Below are positions 1-8,111 of a stretch of DNA of 25,124 nucleotides, piece by piece. Made by a program: the position numbers and the translations under genes. The stretch is from contig CBDUXT010000082.1 in the NCBI GenBank assembly GCA_965371245.1, forward strand, positions 1-25,124, given 5' to 3'. How positions within the stretch are numbered: position 1 is the first letter of the stretch; each line of letters opens with the position of its first letter. The notes beneath the pieces were generated by a model. The model was not told where the DNA came from. It did not search any database and worked only from the letters and a program-made list of their open reading frames with translations. This stretch comes from CBDUXT01 sp965371245 (GTDB lineage Bacteria > Planctomycetota > Phycisphaerae > UBA1845).

Positions 1-210
1 CAAGACCTGGGTCGGCCAGGGAGCGTTCGTCGTATACCCCGTGCGCCAACTAGCGAAAATTACGCCAACTAGGGGTGTCCTTTAGACTCATGCGGAACGG
101 CCTCCAACCGGAAAACGGATAGTACTACCCGTTTTCGACCTTGGATTACGACCGCTCCGCCACGTTGGCGGGTATCCCTAAGTGCGGGGTTCAGCACGAT
201 TTACGTCAAT
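1..210. other. Intergenic region downstream of tRNA-Asn, no gene seen
   Basis: I see no convincing coding region here. A perfect 8-bp inverted repeat (gaaaacgg at 111-118, ccgttttc at 129-136, 10-nt loop) could form a hairpin about 75 nt past the 3' end of the minus-strand tRNA. It has no T-tract, so I do not call it a terminator. A 10-nt direct repeat (cgccaactag) occurs twice between about 45 and 72. Neither element is recognised. Confidence 0.4.
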
Positions 211-283
211 CTCCCCGAGTAGGACTCGAACCTACGACCTAGCGGTTAACAGCCGCTCGCTCTACCGATTGAGCTATCGGGGA
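211..283 (-). tRNA. tRNA-Asn (anticodon GTT)
   Basis: The reverse complement folds as a complete 73-nt cloverleaf. It has a 7-bp acceptor stem (TCCCCGA/TCGGGGA), a 4-bp D stem (GCTC/GAGC), a 5-bp anticodon stem (AGCGG/CCGCT) with loop CTGTTAA, and a 5-bp T stem (GTAGG/CCTAC) with loop TTCGAGT. The discriminator base is G. The anticodon GTT at 248-250 decodes asparagine codons AAC and AAU. No CCA is encoded, so the end must be added after transcription. The phage-type cassette begins about 1.3 kb away; tRNA genes are common integration sites, but I see no attachment repeat or integrase. Confidence 0.97.
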
Positions 284-676
284 ATCACCATCGCCGACCG
301 TCATGCTGGACGGAACGCACAACACCGATCGAGGAGCGAACTTTCCCGCTCGCCCTCTGCGGCCGGCTTGTCGGGCCACAAGCAGCAATTTAGCAACTCG
401 GGGCCGTAGGTCAATATCGATTCGGCCAAGGTCTGTTTCCCGGCCTGGGATCCAAGAAAACGATCGCCCGCGACCGTCGAAGTTCTCCGCCTTTGAGGCG
501 AGCCACGGGCTTTTTCGGTCTGGTCAGATCGAGAGCCGCGTGAAATTCACAGGTCGGTGGGAGGGAGGCCCTCAACCGCCTCTACACCCAGCCAACCATG
601 CACAGAAGCCGAGTGGACGGATTCACGAGGAATTCGGGGGGCCGGCTTGGATTGAGAAGCCTTATGCGATGACACG
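284..676. other. Intergenic region between tRNA-Asn and RAYT unit
   Basis: A plus-strand open frame crosses this stretch (303-863), but its composition is Arg/Pro/Ser-rich and low in complexity. It also runs into the palindrome and the 3' end of the opposing transposase gene. I regard it as chance in high-GC DNA. No promoter, RNA gene or attachment site was recognised. Confidence 0.4.
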
Positions 677-681
677 GCCGG

Positions 682-712
682 GTGGCCCATCGCTGCGCGA
701 TGGATGGGCCAC
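682..712. repeat. REP-like palindrome, copy 1, 3' side of RAYT gene
   Basis: The 10-bp arms gtggcccatc (682-691) and gatgggccac (703-712) are perfectly complementary. An alternative inner hairpin pairs ccatcgc (687-693) with gcgatgg (697-703) around a TGC loop. The 29-nt core at 686-714 is identical to 1401-1429 on the other side of the transposase gene. REP palindromes flanking a RAYT gene are the classic arrangement of a REP/REPIN system. Confidence 0.85.
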
Positions 713-741
713 CCTGTCAGACTTAGGAAACACGACCACGT

Positions 742-1323
742 CTACCACCCGATCGGCCAGCACCCGTTCCAGTCCATCGGCAGGGGCGAGCGGTCGCCGA
801 ACTCGTAGAATCGGTAGCTGCTCCACTTCCAGTCCGCGGCGTCGCCGACTAGCCCGCGCGTGATTGGATTCTTGTGACAATAGTCGAGCTTCTCGCGCAG
901 CTCGCGCTCAGTGAAGATATTGCCGTCGTAGCCCCGCGTGTTCATCACCTCCTGTTTGTCGAACGATCCTTGCGCCCAGTGATTCAGTGGCGCCAACCAG
1001 AGACGTTGTTGGCTACGCCATACGTTTCGGAGACGCCTCTTGTCGTTGCGACCCACGTGTTGTTTGAAGACTTGCAAGACGTTTCCGATCGGGATGGGTA
1101 CGTCAGTGCCGCGAGCGTGCGGATAGAGCAGGACGTGGACGTGCTCGGGCATGACGACATAACCGACGAGGCAGACGCCGAGCGTGGTTTGCAGGGTCCG
1201 GAGCGCCTCTATGACAACTCGTTTCATACCGTCGTCGTGGAAGAACTGGAGTCGATGATAACAGGAGATCGTCCAGAAGTGTGTGTGGCCGGGTTCGTCG
1301 TGGCGATGCAACTGGGATGGCAT
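742..1323 (-). CDS. REP-associated tyrosine transposase (RAYT, Y1/HUH family)
   Basis: This predicted 193-residue single-domain enzyme belongs to the IS200/IS605-like Y1 transposase superfamily. These enzymes nick single-stranded DNA at hairpins through a covalent tyrosine link. The N-terminal GHTHFWTISCYHR strand is typical of RAYTs. The metal-binding HUH motif is H61-V-H63 within MPEHVHVLL. The probable nucleophile is Y148 in LDYCHKNP, and the WKWSSYRFYE segment near the C-terminus is also typical. The length is normal and the frame is intact, so the enzyme may be active. The ATG at 1323 was chosen because family similarity begins soon after it; the ribosome binding site is weak. Identical palindromes lie on both sides of the gene (686-714 and 1401-1429), which fits a RAYT serving its own REP family. 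It faces the tRNA and away from the phage-like genes, so it is not part of their operon. Confidence 0.93.
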   Translation of the reverse strand: MPSQLHRHDEPGHTHFWTISCYHRLQFFHDDGMKRVVIEALRTLQTTLGVCLVGYVVMPEHVHVLLYPHARGTDVPIPIGNVLQVFKQHVGRNDKRRLRNVWRSQQRLWLAPLNHWAQGSFDKQEVMNTRGYDGNIFTERELREKLDYCHKNPITRGLVGDAADWKWSSYRFYEFGDRSPLPMDWNGCWPIGW

Positions 1324-1400
1324 TCTGGAACCGTAGTGGGTTTTGGGATTGTGATCCAGCGGGATTCTTGCGTCTTCGCCGTTCTATCATCGTGACCCCA

Positions 1401-1429
1401 CCCATCGCTGCGCGATGGATGGGCCACCC
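1401..1429. repeat. REP-like palindrome, copy 2, 5' side of RAYT gene
   Basis: This 29-nt segment is identical to 686-714. It contains the same hairpin, ccatcgc (1402-1408) and gcgatgg (1412-1418) around a TGC loop, followed by atgggccaccc. The outer left arm is partly altered compared with copy 1. It lies about 77 nt upstream of the transposase start. About 150 nt with no recognised gene separate it from the terminase gene. Confidence 0.85.
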
Positions 1430-1577
1430 GGCATCGTGCTTGATGACGGCGCCACCCGGTCTTGATCGCAACGGGAGAGGTAGGAGGTAGCCGACTGCCG
1501 CGTTGTTGTTGCGGCTGCGCGCGCCCGGGCCATGGTGTCGGCGGTGTCGTTTGCGGCGGAGGCTGGGGGGAGTCTAC

Positions 1578-2903
1578 GTGACGAAGGTTGTGCCATCGGA
1601 GCCTGCCAGGCCTCGGGCCGTGATTCCTTTGCTGGATTATCAGCGGGAAGACGTGGAATCCACGGCGCGATTTCGATGGAACTGTTGGGCCCGGCAGACG
1701 GGTAAGAGTTTCACGAAGTCGCTGCGGCGGATTCTGCGTGGTCTTGCGCGGCGGCGTACGCAGATCTTCCTGTCGGCCGGTGAGCGCCAGAGCCGTGAGC
1801 TGATGCAAAAAGCGCGTCAGCACTGCGAGGCTTTGAAGATCGCGACGGACTATTACGACACGCGGTATTTCAAGGGCATGAGTATCAAGCAGCTCGAGAT
1901 CGTGCTGCCGGGCGGGGTTCGGATCATCGGGCTGCCGGCCAACCCGCAGACGGCGCGCGGGTTCACCGGGGACGTGTTGCTCGACGAGTTCGCGATGCAC
2001 GCCTTCGACCGGGAGATTTGGGGGGCGATGTTTCCGACGATTCTGCGGGGCGGGGGCGAGCTGGACGTGGCCTCGACGCCGAAGGGCCGGCGGAACGTTT
2101 TCTATCAGCTTCAAGGGAACGAGAGTTTTCGCGCCAGCACGGTGACGATCCACGACGCGGTGCGGCAGGGGCTTTCGGTGGATGTGAAAGCGCTTCGCCG
2201 GGCGATGGGCGACGAAACGCTTTTTCGTCAGGAGTTTCTGTGCGAATTCCTCGACGAGACGACGGCGTTTCTTACCTATGAGCAGATCGCGGCCTGTTCG
2301 GACGCGGGACTCGAGGTGTGTGACTCGGTCGAGGCGCTGTCGCGTGAATCGCGAGAGCTGTTTTTGGGCGTGGATGTCGGCCGGGTTCGAGACCTGACGG
2401 TTGTGTGGGTGTTGGCCCGCGCGGGCGAGGTTCTCGAAACAGTGGGTCTGTTCGAGCTGTCGGGCGCTCCGTTTCGTTTGCAGGCGGAGCTTCTGGAAGA
2501 GTTGCTTTCGCTACGACAGGCGCGGCGGTGCTGCATCGACGCGAGCGGGCTGGGGATGCAGCTTGCGGAGCAAGCGGTGGAACGGTTCGGAGGGCATCGT
2601 GTCGAGGGCCTGGTCTTCACGGCGGCGGTGAAATCGCAGATCGCAGGGGCGTTGAAGATTGCCGTCGAGGGGGGCGGGATCCGAATTCCCGACGACGAGC
2701 ACATTCGCAACGACTGGCACTCCGTCGAGCGGGTGGTGACGGCCTCGGGTCACCTGCGACTGAGCGCCCCACGACGGGAAGGCAGCCACGCGGATCGGTT
2801 CTGGGCGGCGGCACTGGCGGTCCACGCGGCCGACGTTGCCTGTGCCAGGCATGAGGCACTAACGACCCGGCCGTTGCATTTCGCGCGGTCGGGGGCGTGG
2901 TGA
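1578..2903 (+). CDS. Phage terminase large subunit (Mu gp28-like)
   Basis: The predicted product is the 441-residue motor and nuclease that packages DNA into procapsids. The ATPase domain has Walker A ARQTGKS (38-44), Walker B VLLDEFA (133-139) and the coupling motif STP (166-168). The C-terminal RNase H-like nuclease begins at FLGVDVGRVRDLTV, where D266 is the first acidic metal ligand. It continues through CIDASGLG and HADRFWAAALA, which supply further acidic residues, so both activities look intact. I start at the GTG at 1578, preceded 7 nt upstream by gggggga. The frame is open to 1503, but that extension is Arg-rich and lacks family character. No small terminase subunit is visible upstream, where the RAYT unit lies. 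The 317-nt gap before the portal gene is filled with REP-like elements. Confidence 0.93.
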   Translation: MTKVVPSEPARPRAVIPLLDYQREDVESTARFRWNCWARQTGKSFTKSLRRILRGLARRRTQIFLSAGERQSRELMQKARQHCEALKIATDYYDTRYFKGMSIKQLEIVLPGGVRIIGLPANPQTARGFTGDVLLDEFAMHAFDREIWGAMFPTILRGGGELDVASTPKGRRNVFYQLQGNESFRASTVTIHDAVRQGLSVDVKALRRAMGDETLFRQEFLCEFLDETTAFLTYEQIAACSDAGLEVCDSVEALSRESRELFLGVDVGRVRDLTVVWVLARAGEVLETVGLFELSGAPFRLQAELLEELLSLRQARRCCIDASGLGMQLAEQAVERFGGHRVEGLVFTAAVKSQIAGALKIAVEGGGIRIPDDEHIRNDWHSVERVVTASGHLRLSAPRREGSHADRFWAAALAVHAADVACARHEALTTRPLHFARSGAW

Positions 2904-2927
2904 GCGGTTGTGGAGCATGGCTTTCGA

Positions 2928-3004
2928 GGGTGGCATGGGCAAACTTGTTTGCCCGTGTTGCAAGTCCGAGGACACGGGCAAGCTGACGCTTGTCCATGGC
3001 ACCC
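2928..3004. repeat. REP-like inverted pair between terminase and portal genes
   Basis: Two arms, 2928-2958 and 2972-3004, are imperfect reverse complements. Each arm is itself palindromic; in the left arm gggcaaac (2937-2944) pairs perfectly with gttt+gccc (2947-2954). A head-to-head pair of REPs is the form called a BIME or REPIN. Several short frames run through it and look like chance. Confidence 0.75.
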
Positions 3005-3088
3005 ACGCCAGGACCGGTTTTCAGGTGTCCGCTCCCTCACGGTCGCGGCTCGGTTTGGTTGAACCCATCAAACTACGTGTATCGAGCC

Positions 3089-3187
3089 GTAGGGTGCGTC
3101 CCGGACGCACCGTCTGTGTGTGGCCGGACGGTGCAAGCGTCGTCGCCGAGGGTGGAGAAAAAAAGGTGCGTCCGGGACGCACCCTAC
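3089..3187. repeat. 23-nt perfect inverted repeat, REP-like, before portal gene
   Basis: Positions 3089-3111 are the exact reverse complement of 3165-3187. Each arm is also an internal palindrome with the core ggtgcgtcc/ggacgcacc. The 53-nt centre contains an A7 run just before the right arm. The right arm ends 33 nt upstream of the portal start codon. The structure could affect transcript stability or act as a processing site, but it resembles mobile REPIN elements more than a terminator. Confidence 0.8.
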
Positions 3188-3220
3188 CGCTTTGTTCAAC
3201 ACGCTAATAGGGGACAAGAC

Positions 3221-4495
3221 ATGGGTATCACCAGGCGAATCATCAATGCGGTTCGAGGGGAGGCGGCTGTGCGGCCCTCGACGGGGCGGGTGCTCATTCC
3301 CCGACCCGAGGATTCGATGCGAGACTATCCGAGCGCCGGGCTGACGCCGTCACGCTTGGCGACCATCCTTCGTGAGGCGGATGACGGCTCGCTTTCCACG
3401 GCGATGGAGCTGTTCGAGGAGATGGAGGAGAAGGACGCCCATCTTTTCTCGGTGGCGAACACGCGACGGTTGGCGCTGACGGGGCTGGATTGGCAGGTGA
3501 CCAGTGCGGCTGAGTTTCGCGAGGGCATCGATCGCGGGTTGGCGGACGAGGCGGCCGCCTATTGCCGGGAAACCCTTGCGTGCCTGGAGCGGTTCGACGA
3601 AACGCTTCAGCATCTCTCGCTGGCCGTCGGGCGGAACATCGCGGTCGCGGAGATCGTTTGGGATGTGGCGGGCGGGGCACTTCGGGCGGTGGAGCTATTG
3701 CCTGTCGACTTCGCCCGCATCACCTTCGGCGAGCTGGACGAGGTTCGGCTGTTGACGCAGGACGCGCCGGTCGAGGGCATCGAGCCGCCGCCCAACAAGT
3801 TCATCGTTCACATTCCTCACAGCGTGTCGGGGCATCCGCAGCGCGGCGGGCTCTTGCGCGTCACGGCCATGGTCTATCTGGCGAAGAACCTGGCGCTTAA
3901 GGACTGGATGATCTTCGCGGAGATTTTCGGGATGCCGGTGCGGATCGCCCGGTACGACCCGAGCGCGACGGCGGAGGAGAAGCGCGAGCTGATCAACATG
4001 CTCGAATCGCTGGGTAGCAACGCCGCGGGGATTTTCAGCCGGGCGGTGGATCTTCAGGTGATCGAGGCGAACCGGGGGACGGCCGGTCCGCCGCACGGAC
4101 GGCTGATCGAGTTTCTCAACCGCGAGATGAGCAAGGCGTGGCTGGGGCAGACGTTGACGACGGACATCACAGGCCAGAAGGGGTCGTCGGCGGCGACGCA
4201 GGTTCACGAGGTGGTTCGCCAGGACGTGCTGGTTGATGACGTTCGCAGGGAAGCGGCGACGATCCGTCGTGATCTGCTGGACCCGCTGGCCCGACTGCGG
4301 TTCGGGTCGGAGGTGCCGGTGCCGTTCTTCCGCCGCAAGCTCAAGCAAACTCGAAGTGCCATTGAGTTGGCAGAAGTGCTTGACATGGCCGTCAACCGGC
4401 TGGGCCTGAAGGTGCCGGCGCGCTGGCTTCATGAGGCACTGGGGATTCCGTCGGCGACGGACGAGGACGCGGCCGTGCCTGGGATGGGGCGCTGA
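3221..4495 (+). CDS. Mu gp29-like portal protein (DUF935)
   Basis: This 424-residue protein is predicted to form the portal ring at one capsid vertex, through which DNA enters and to which the neck attaches. The N-terminal segment MRDYPSAGLTPSRLATILRE, followed by MELFEEMEEKDAHLF and TRRLALTGLDWQV, is characteristic of DUF935. So is the later SSAATQVHEVVRQD with the following long helix. The frame is open further upstream to 2990, but that part only translates the REP elements. The ATG at 3221, preceded by agggga, is the likely start. In Mu, gp30 and F-type head genes follow the portal; here the gpI-like gene comes next and no F homologue is seen. Confidence 0.92.
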   Translation: MGITRRIINAVRGEAAVRPSTGRVLIPRPEDSMRDYPSAGLTPSRLATILREADDGSLSTAMELFEEMEEKDAHLFSVANTRRLALTGLDWQVTSAAEFREGIDRGLADEAAAYCRETLACLERFDETLQHLSLAVGRNIAVAEIVWDVAGGALRAVELLPVDFARITFGELDEVRLLTQDAPVEGIEPPPNKFIVHIPHSVSGHPQRGGLLRVTAMVYLAKNLALKDWMIFAEIFGMPVRIARYDPSATAEEKRELINMLESLGSNAAGIFSRAVDLQVIEANRGTAGPPHGRLIEFLNREMSKAWLGQTLTTDITGQKGSSAATQVHEVVRQDVLVDDVRREAATIRRDLLDPLARLRFGSEVPVPFFRRKLKQTRSAIELAEVLDMAVNRLGLKVPARWLHEALGIPSATDEDAAVPGMGR

Positions 4496-4582
4496 TCGCC
4501 GAGGGCCGCGCGCGTGTCGGGCGCGTGCGGCGTTGTTGCGTGTAGAGAAGTTGGCACCGAAGTCTGGGAGCGAGGGGTGATG

Positions 4583-5521
4583 ATGACAACAACCGAAGCG
4601 TTGAAGACGACCGGACCCATGGAGTATCGCGCTCTGCGATCGGCGCCCGTAGCCGAGGGCGGCGAGCAGTCTCGGCTGCTGCTTGCGCCGTGGGGGATGG
4701 TGGAGAGCACAAGCGGCGACTTCGTCGTTGACGAGGAGTCGGCGCGGCTGGCGATCGCGGCGTTCGAGGCGCATGGGACCGACCTGCCGATCGATTACGA
4801 ACATCAGACGCTCGGCGGAACCTATGCCGCGCCGAGTGGGCGGGCCCCGGCGGCCGGGTGGATCAAACGCATCGTGGCCGAGCCGGGCGTGGGTCTGTTT
4901 GGCGAGATCGAATGGACAGAAGAGGCGCGGAAGCTGCTGGCGGGGAAGGAGTATCGATATCTGTCGCCGGTGGCGATCGTTCGAAAGAGCGATCGCAAGC
5001 TGGTGGGGATTCACTCGGCGGCGCTGACAAACAAGCCGGCCATCGTGCGGATGCAGCCGATCGTGAACCGAGATGGGCCGGTTGCCCTGGGCGAGACCGA
5101 CGGATCGCTGTCGGCGTTGAAGGTGGAGCTGGACTTGCAGGTCGATGCGCCGGTCGATGAGGTCCTGGTGGCGGCGAGCCGGCGGCTTGTCGTCTTGGAG
5201 CAGGACGCCAAAGACCGCCGCGTGGCGCGGCGTGTGTCCGAGGCGGTTCGGTCGGGCAAGTTGGTCGAGGCGCAGCGCGCGTGGGCGGAGGCGCTCGTGG
5301 CGCGCGAGGACGGTTTGTTCGAGGAGTGGCTCCGCACGGCGCCCGTTGTCGTCCAACCGGGTCGCATGGCCGCCGGAGACACGCCGGGCGGTGAGGGAGG
5401 GCGGCAGCGGCTTGTCGCCTCGCGGGCTCGTTCGGAGTTTCGGTCGAACCCGGCGCTGGCGCGGCTGACTTCGGAGGAGGCCTACGTGGCCGACACGTTG
5501 CGGCAAGCGGCCGTCGTGTAG
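4583..5521 (+). CDS. Mu gpI-like capsid protease/scaffold
   Basis: The 312-residue product matches Mu phage I-like proteins, which scaffold the procapsid and then cleave themselves and other head proteins. The N-terminal protease part has the signature DYEHQ (71-75), followed by GRAPAAGWIKRI, GLFGEIEWTEEARKLL and YRYLSPVAI, all typical of the family. The C-terminal half is charged and helical, with several Arg/Glu-rich stretches, as expected for the scaffold part. Two ATG codons stand in tandem at 4580 and 4583. I prefer 4583 because the spacing from gagggg (4572-4577) is better. The gene follows the portal by 87 nt. The active site cannot be assigned with certainty from sequence alone. Confidence 0.88.
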   Translation: MTTTEALKTTGPMEYRALRSAPVAEGGEQSRLLLAPWGMVESTSGDFVVDEESARLAIAAFEAHGTDLPIDYEHQTLGGTYAAPSGRAPAAGWIKRIVAEPGVGLFGEIEWTEEARKLLAGKEYRYLSPVAIVRKSDRKLVGIHSAALTNKPAIVRMQPIVNRDGPVALGETDGSLSALKVELDLQVDAPVDEVLVAASRRLVVLEQDAKDRRVARRVSEAVRSGKLVEAQRAWAEALVAREDGLFEEWLRTAPVVVQPGRMAAGDTPGGEGGRQRLVASRARSEFRSNPALARLTSEEAYVADTLRQAAVV

Positions 5522-5607
5522 GGTTGAGATGACGCGGTCAGCCGGTCGCGGGCTGACCGTTGCGACGAGAGGGATCCGCCTTTGGGCGGGGAAAGGGTGA
5601 TAGACAG

Positions 5608-6018
5608 ATGGCACTGACAGCCAATCGGGATGTGGATCATTACGTGGATCAGGAGCTGCGCAGTCTTCCCGTGGAAGCGGCGAAGCAGGTGTTCAAGGGA
5701 TCGCTCGTCGGTCTGTCCGCGAGCGGACATGCGCAGCCGCTTGTGGCGGGCGATGTATTCGCCGGGATTGCGTACGAAGAGGGGGACAACAGCAGCGGCG
5801 TCGATGGGGACATTTCCGTTCGCGTGTTTACGGTCGGCGACTTCGGGCATGCTCTGAGCGGGGCGACGATCGCGAACATGGGCGCCGCGGTCTATGCGTC
5901 GGCCGAGGACACGCTGACCCTGACCGCCACGGCGAACTCGTTCGTCGGGCATATCGTTGATGTTCCTACGGCCGGCGAAGTCGTGCTTCGCCTCGACGCC
6001 TTCAAGGCGGCGCCGTAG
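5608..6018 (+). CDS. Probable capsid decoration/cement protein (DUF2190-like)
   Basis: This small 136-residue protein lies between the protease and the major capsid gene, the usual position for a head decoration protein. The alternating pattern (FKGSLVGLSASGHAQPLVAGD, then FAGIAYEEGDNS, and VRVFTVGDFGHALSGATIA) suggests a small beta-barrel like DUF2190 cement proteins, which stabilise the expanded capsid. The ATG at 5608 follows gaaaggg with a 10-nt spacer; the frame extends to 5560, but that part lies before the ribosome site. The family call rests on pattern and position, and no catalytic residue is expected. Confidence 0.75.
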   Translation: MALTANRDVDHYVDQELRSLPVEAAKQVFKGSLVGLSASGHAQPLVAGDVFAGIAYEEGDNSSGVDGDISVRVFTVGDFGHALSGATIANMGAAVYASAEDTLTLTATANSFVGHIVDVPTAGEVVLRLDAFKAAP

Positions 6019-6108
6019 CGCCGGATCGTTTGACCTTACCGACCGGATCGTGATCCACGCGCCGACATGGCTGCTGGATTACCGGAAGCATGAGAAAGGA
6101 GGGCCGCT

Positions 6109-7032
6109 GTGGCCATTATCAATACGGGGTTGTTGATGAAGGGTTTGCGGAGCGAGTTTTTCAACCGCTTCGACGCCACCACCCGACACTTTCAGGATCT
6201 GTCAACGCGGATCGAGTCCAACTCAGACAGCGAAACGTACAAGTGGTTGGGGTCCATTCCGCGGATGCGGGAGTGGGGCGGCGGGCGGGTGGCTCGCGGC
6301 GTGCGCACGGAATCGTACTCGGTCGAGAATCTCAAGTACGAGTCGACCCTCGAGATCGATCGAGACGAGATCTCCGACGACAAGACCGGGCAGATACGCG
6401 TGCGGGTTGGCGAAATGGCGGCCCGGGCGGCCACCCACAAGGATTTCTTGATCTCGCAGTTGTTGATCAACGGTGAGAGCGCCGGTTTCGAGAGCTTTGA
6501 CGGCGTGCCGTTTTTCAGCACGGCCCACGTCTCCGGCCAGTCGGGCACGCAGGACAACAAACTCACCAGCACGGCGGTTGCTCCGACCGACGCCACGACC
6601 GAGGAGTTCAAGACGGCGTTGAAGGTCGCGATCGCCGGTCTTCTGGGGTTCAAAGATGACCAGGCGGATCCGATGTCGCTCTCGGCGACGGGCTTGGTTT
6701 GCGTCGTGCCGACGACGATGTTCCTGACGGCGCTCGAAGCGGTGAATGCGACCCTCATCAGCAACACATCGAACGTCCTGGCCGGTGCCGCGCGGGTCAT
6801 CGGTTTTCCCTGGCTCACCGATCAGAGCAAGTGGTATCTGCTCAAGACGGACGGCGTGATCCGGCCGCTGATCTTCCAGGATCGTGAGCCGATCGAGTTC
6901 AGCGCGCTGACCGAAGACAGCGACGAGGGTTTCCGGCGCGAGAAGTTCCTGTTCGGGGTACGAGCCCGCTATCGCATGGCGTACGGCTACTGGCAGTTCG
7001 CCGTCAGAGTGGACTTCACGCCGCCGGTGTAG
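6109..7032 (+). CDS. Mu gpT-like major capsid protein
   Basis: This 307-residue protein is the predicted shell subunit with an HK97-type fold. Strong gpT family features are YKWLGSIPRMREWGGGR, then ENLKYESTLEIDRDEISDD, then GESAGFESFDGVPFFSTAH, and a C-terminal RMAYGYWQFAVRV strand. It starts with GTG at 6109, preceded by a very strong ribosome site (aaaggaggg at 6095-6103), which fits a protein made in large amounts. Its length is close to that of Mu gpT, and there is no separate N-terminal delta domain, which fits the presence of a gpI-type scaffold. It follows the decoration gene by 90 nt and precedes the gp36-like gene by 58 nt. Confidence 0.94.
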   Translation: MAIINTGLLMKGLRSEFFNRFDATTRHFQDLSTRIESNSDSETYKWLGSIPRMREWGGGRVARGVRTESYSVENLKYESTLEIDRDEISDDKTGQIRVRVGEMAARAATHKDFLISQLLINGESAGFESFDGVPFFSTAHVSGQSGTQDNKLTSTAVAPTDATTEEFKTALKVAIAGLLGFKDDQADPMSLSATGLVCVVPTTMFLTALEAVNATLISNTSNVLAGAARVIGFPWLTDQSKWYLLKTDGVIRPLIFQDREPIEFSALTEDSDEGFRREKFLFGVRARYRMAYGYWQFAVRVDFTPPV

Positions 7033-7090
7033 TGAGTCGGTTCGGTTTCGTGGGTTGCCTGGTTGAAGCAGGCGTTGGAGCGGATGGGTC

Positions 7091-7534
7091 ATGGCCTACA
7101 TCACGAACGTGAACATCGAAGAGCGTCTCGGCACGGACACGTACCTTCAGCTCGCCGACGACGATGGAAACGGTGTCGCTGACGCGGCCGTGGTGGACGA
7201 GGCGCGGCTTGGCGCGGAAGGCGAGGTCAACAGCCATCTCGCCCGGCGCTACGAAGTGCCGATCGACCTGGTCGCTCATCCGGAACTCGCCGAGCTGCTT
7301 GCAACGATAACGCTCGACCTGGCTGAATATCGTCTTCGGGCACGGCGACCACCCGTGCCCGAAGACGCGCGCCGGCGTCGCGGCGAGGCGGTTGCGTGGC
7401 TTGCGGGCGTGGCGGCCGGCTCGATTGATCTGCCGTCCGCCGGACCGGTGGCCGCGAACACGGCGCGGGGTATTGTGGCACGGGTGTCGGGCGAAGAACG
7501 GTTGTTGAGTCGCGACGAGCTGTCAGGTCATTGA
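7091..7534 (+). CDS. Mu gp36-like protein (DUF1320), head-tail joining
   Basis: This 147-residue protein is likely a head completion or adaptor protein bound to the portal. DUF1320 features include an N-terminal helix with an acidic DDDGNGVADAAVVDEA segment, then EGEVNSHLARRYEVPI, then LATITLDLAEYRLRARR and PEDARRRRGEAVAWLAGVAAG. Proteins of this family are small helical adaptors coded just after the major capsid gene, exactly as here. The ATG at 7091 is preceded by a weak ggag about 10 nt away. The next gene follows after 85 nt. The precise role of DUF1320 proteins is less well established than that of the genes before it. Confidence 0.85.
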   Translation: MAYITNVNIEERLGTDTYLQLADDDGNGVADAAVVDEARLGAEGEVNSHLARRYEVPIDLVAHPELAELLATITLDLAEYRLRARRPPVPEDARRRRGEAVAWLAGVAAGSIDLPSAGPVAANTARGIVARVSGEERLLSRDELSGH

Positions 7535-7619
7535 CAGGGCAGGCAGTCCCGTCAGCGCCGTCGATGGGGCGTGCTGGCGCCAGAAGCGACCTTCAAGACA
7601 CCACAACTGAGGAACCAAC

Positions 7620-8102
7620 GTGCCAACGTCGAACCGAACCACGATCCAGGCCGTCATCGACGAACTGGGGAACAAGCTGCGGACCAACCTGGTGGTGGAT
7701 CCGCCGACCGCGAGCAAGCCGTTTCGTCGGGTGGTCGTGGGTTCCGCCGGCGTCGAAGAGTACGCCCGGCCGTTTCTTGTGCTGCAACTGTCGCGCGTGC
7801 GGCCGGTCGGCGCGATGGACGACGACAAACGCCTTGAGGTGACCATGACGTTGCGGGCGGTGACCGACGTGACGAAGGAGGACCCGCACGAGGTGTTGCT
7901 TCCGATGGTGGGCGCGGTCGATGACTACCTCGACGGCCTGATCGACACCGGTGTGATCGAGGGGGCGGATGGGTTCGACGATCGCGTATGGACGTTCGAC
8001 TATCCGCGCGCGTCGGCCGGAGCGCGGGTGGCTTCGGCCTCGGCGGCGCAATCGTTTGTGGTGACGGTCGAGCGCGGACAGAACCGCGTTCCGGCTCCGT
8101 AA
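7620..8102 (+). CDS. Probable neck / tail-completion protein (gp37 position)
   Basis: I do not recognise this 160-residue protein with certainty. It occupies the place of Mu gp37 after the DUF1320 gene. Its beta-rich pattern (YARPFLVLQLSRVRPV, then RLEVTMTLRAVTDV and SAAQSFVVTVERGQ), with the helix VLLPMVGAVDDYLDGLID between, resembles tail-terminator or tail-completion folds. If correct, it would cap the portal-adaptor complex or the end of a tail. It starts with GTG at 7620, 6 nt after gagga. The gene downstream begins 9 nt after its stop, which suggests translational coupling. Confidence 0.55.
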   Translation: MPTSNRTTIQAVIDELGNKLRTNLVVDPPTASKPFRRVVVGSAGVEEYARPFLVLQLSRVRPVGAMDDDKRLEVTMTLRAVTDVTKEDPHEVLLPMVGAVDDYLDGLIDTGVIEGADGFDDRVWTFDYPRASAGARVASASAAQSFVVTVERGQNRVPAP

Positions 8103-8111
8103 GGTGCGGCG

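Noticed and set aside
303..863. Plus-strand open frame of 186 codons after the tRNA
   Set aside because: It is Arg/Pro/Ser-rich, runs through the REP palindrome and overlaps the opposing RAYT gene; no family pattern.
211..1577. tRNA-Asn as the attachment site of the capsid cassette
   Set aside because: No integrase, no direct repeat of the tRNA 3' end was found, and the RAYT unit lies between.
1224..2153. Minus-strand frame of 309 codons over the RAYT start and terminase
   Set aside because: It is antisense to the well-supported terminase; its composition is typical of a shadow frame in high-GC DNA.
2908..3207. Small frame with a CPCC-type cysteine pair between terminase and portal
   Set aside because: It translates the palindromic REP elements; the cysteines come from the repeated core, not from a zinc-binding gene.
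3695..5614. Long minus-strand frame of 639 codons
   Set aside because: It lies antisense to portal and protease genes that have clear families; Arg/Pro-rich mirror of their codon bias.
6223..7092. Minus-strand frame of 289 codons antisense to the capsid gene
   Set aside because: Mirror of the gpT-like gene; no motif or plausible start site.
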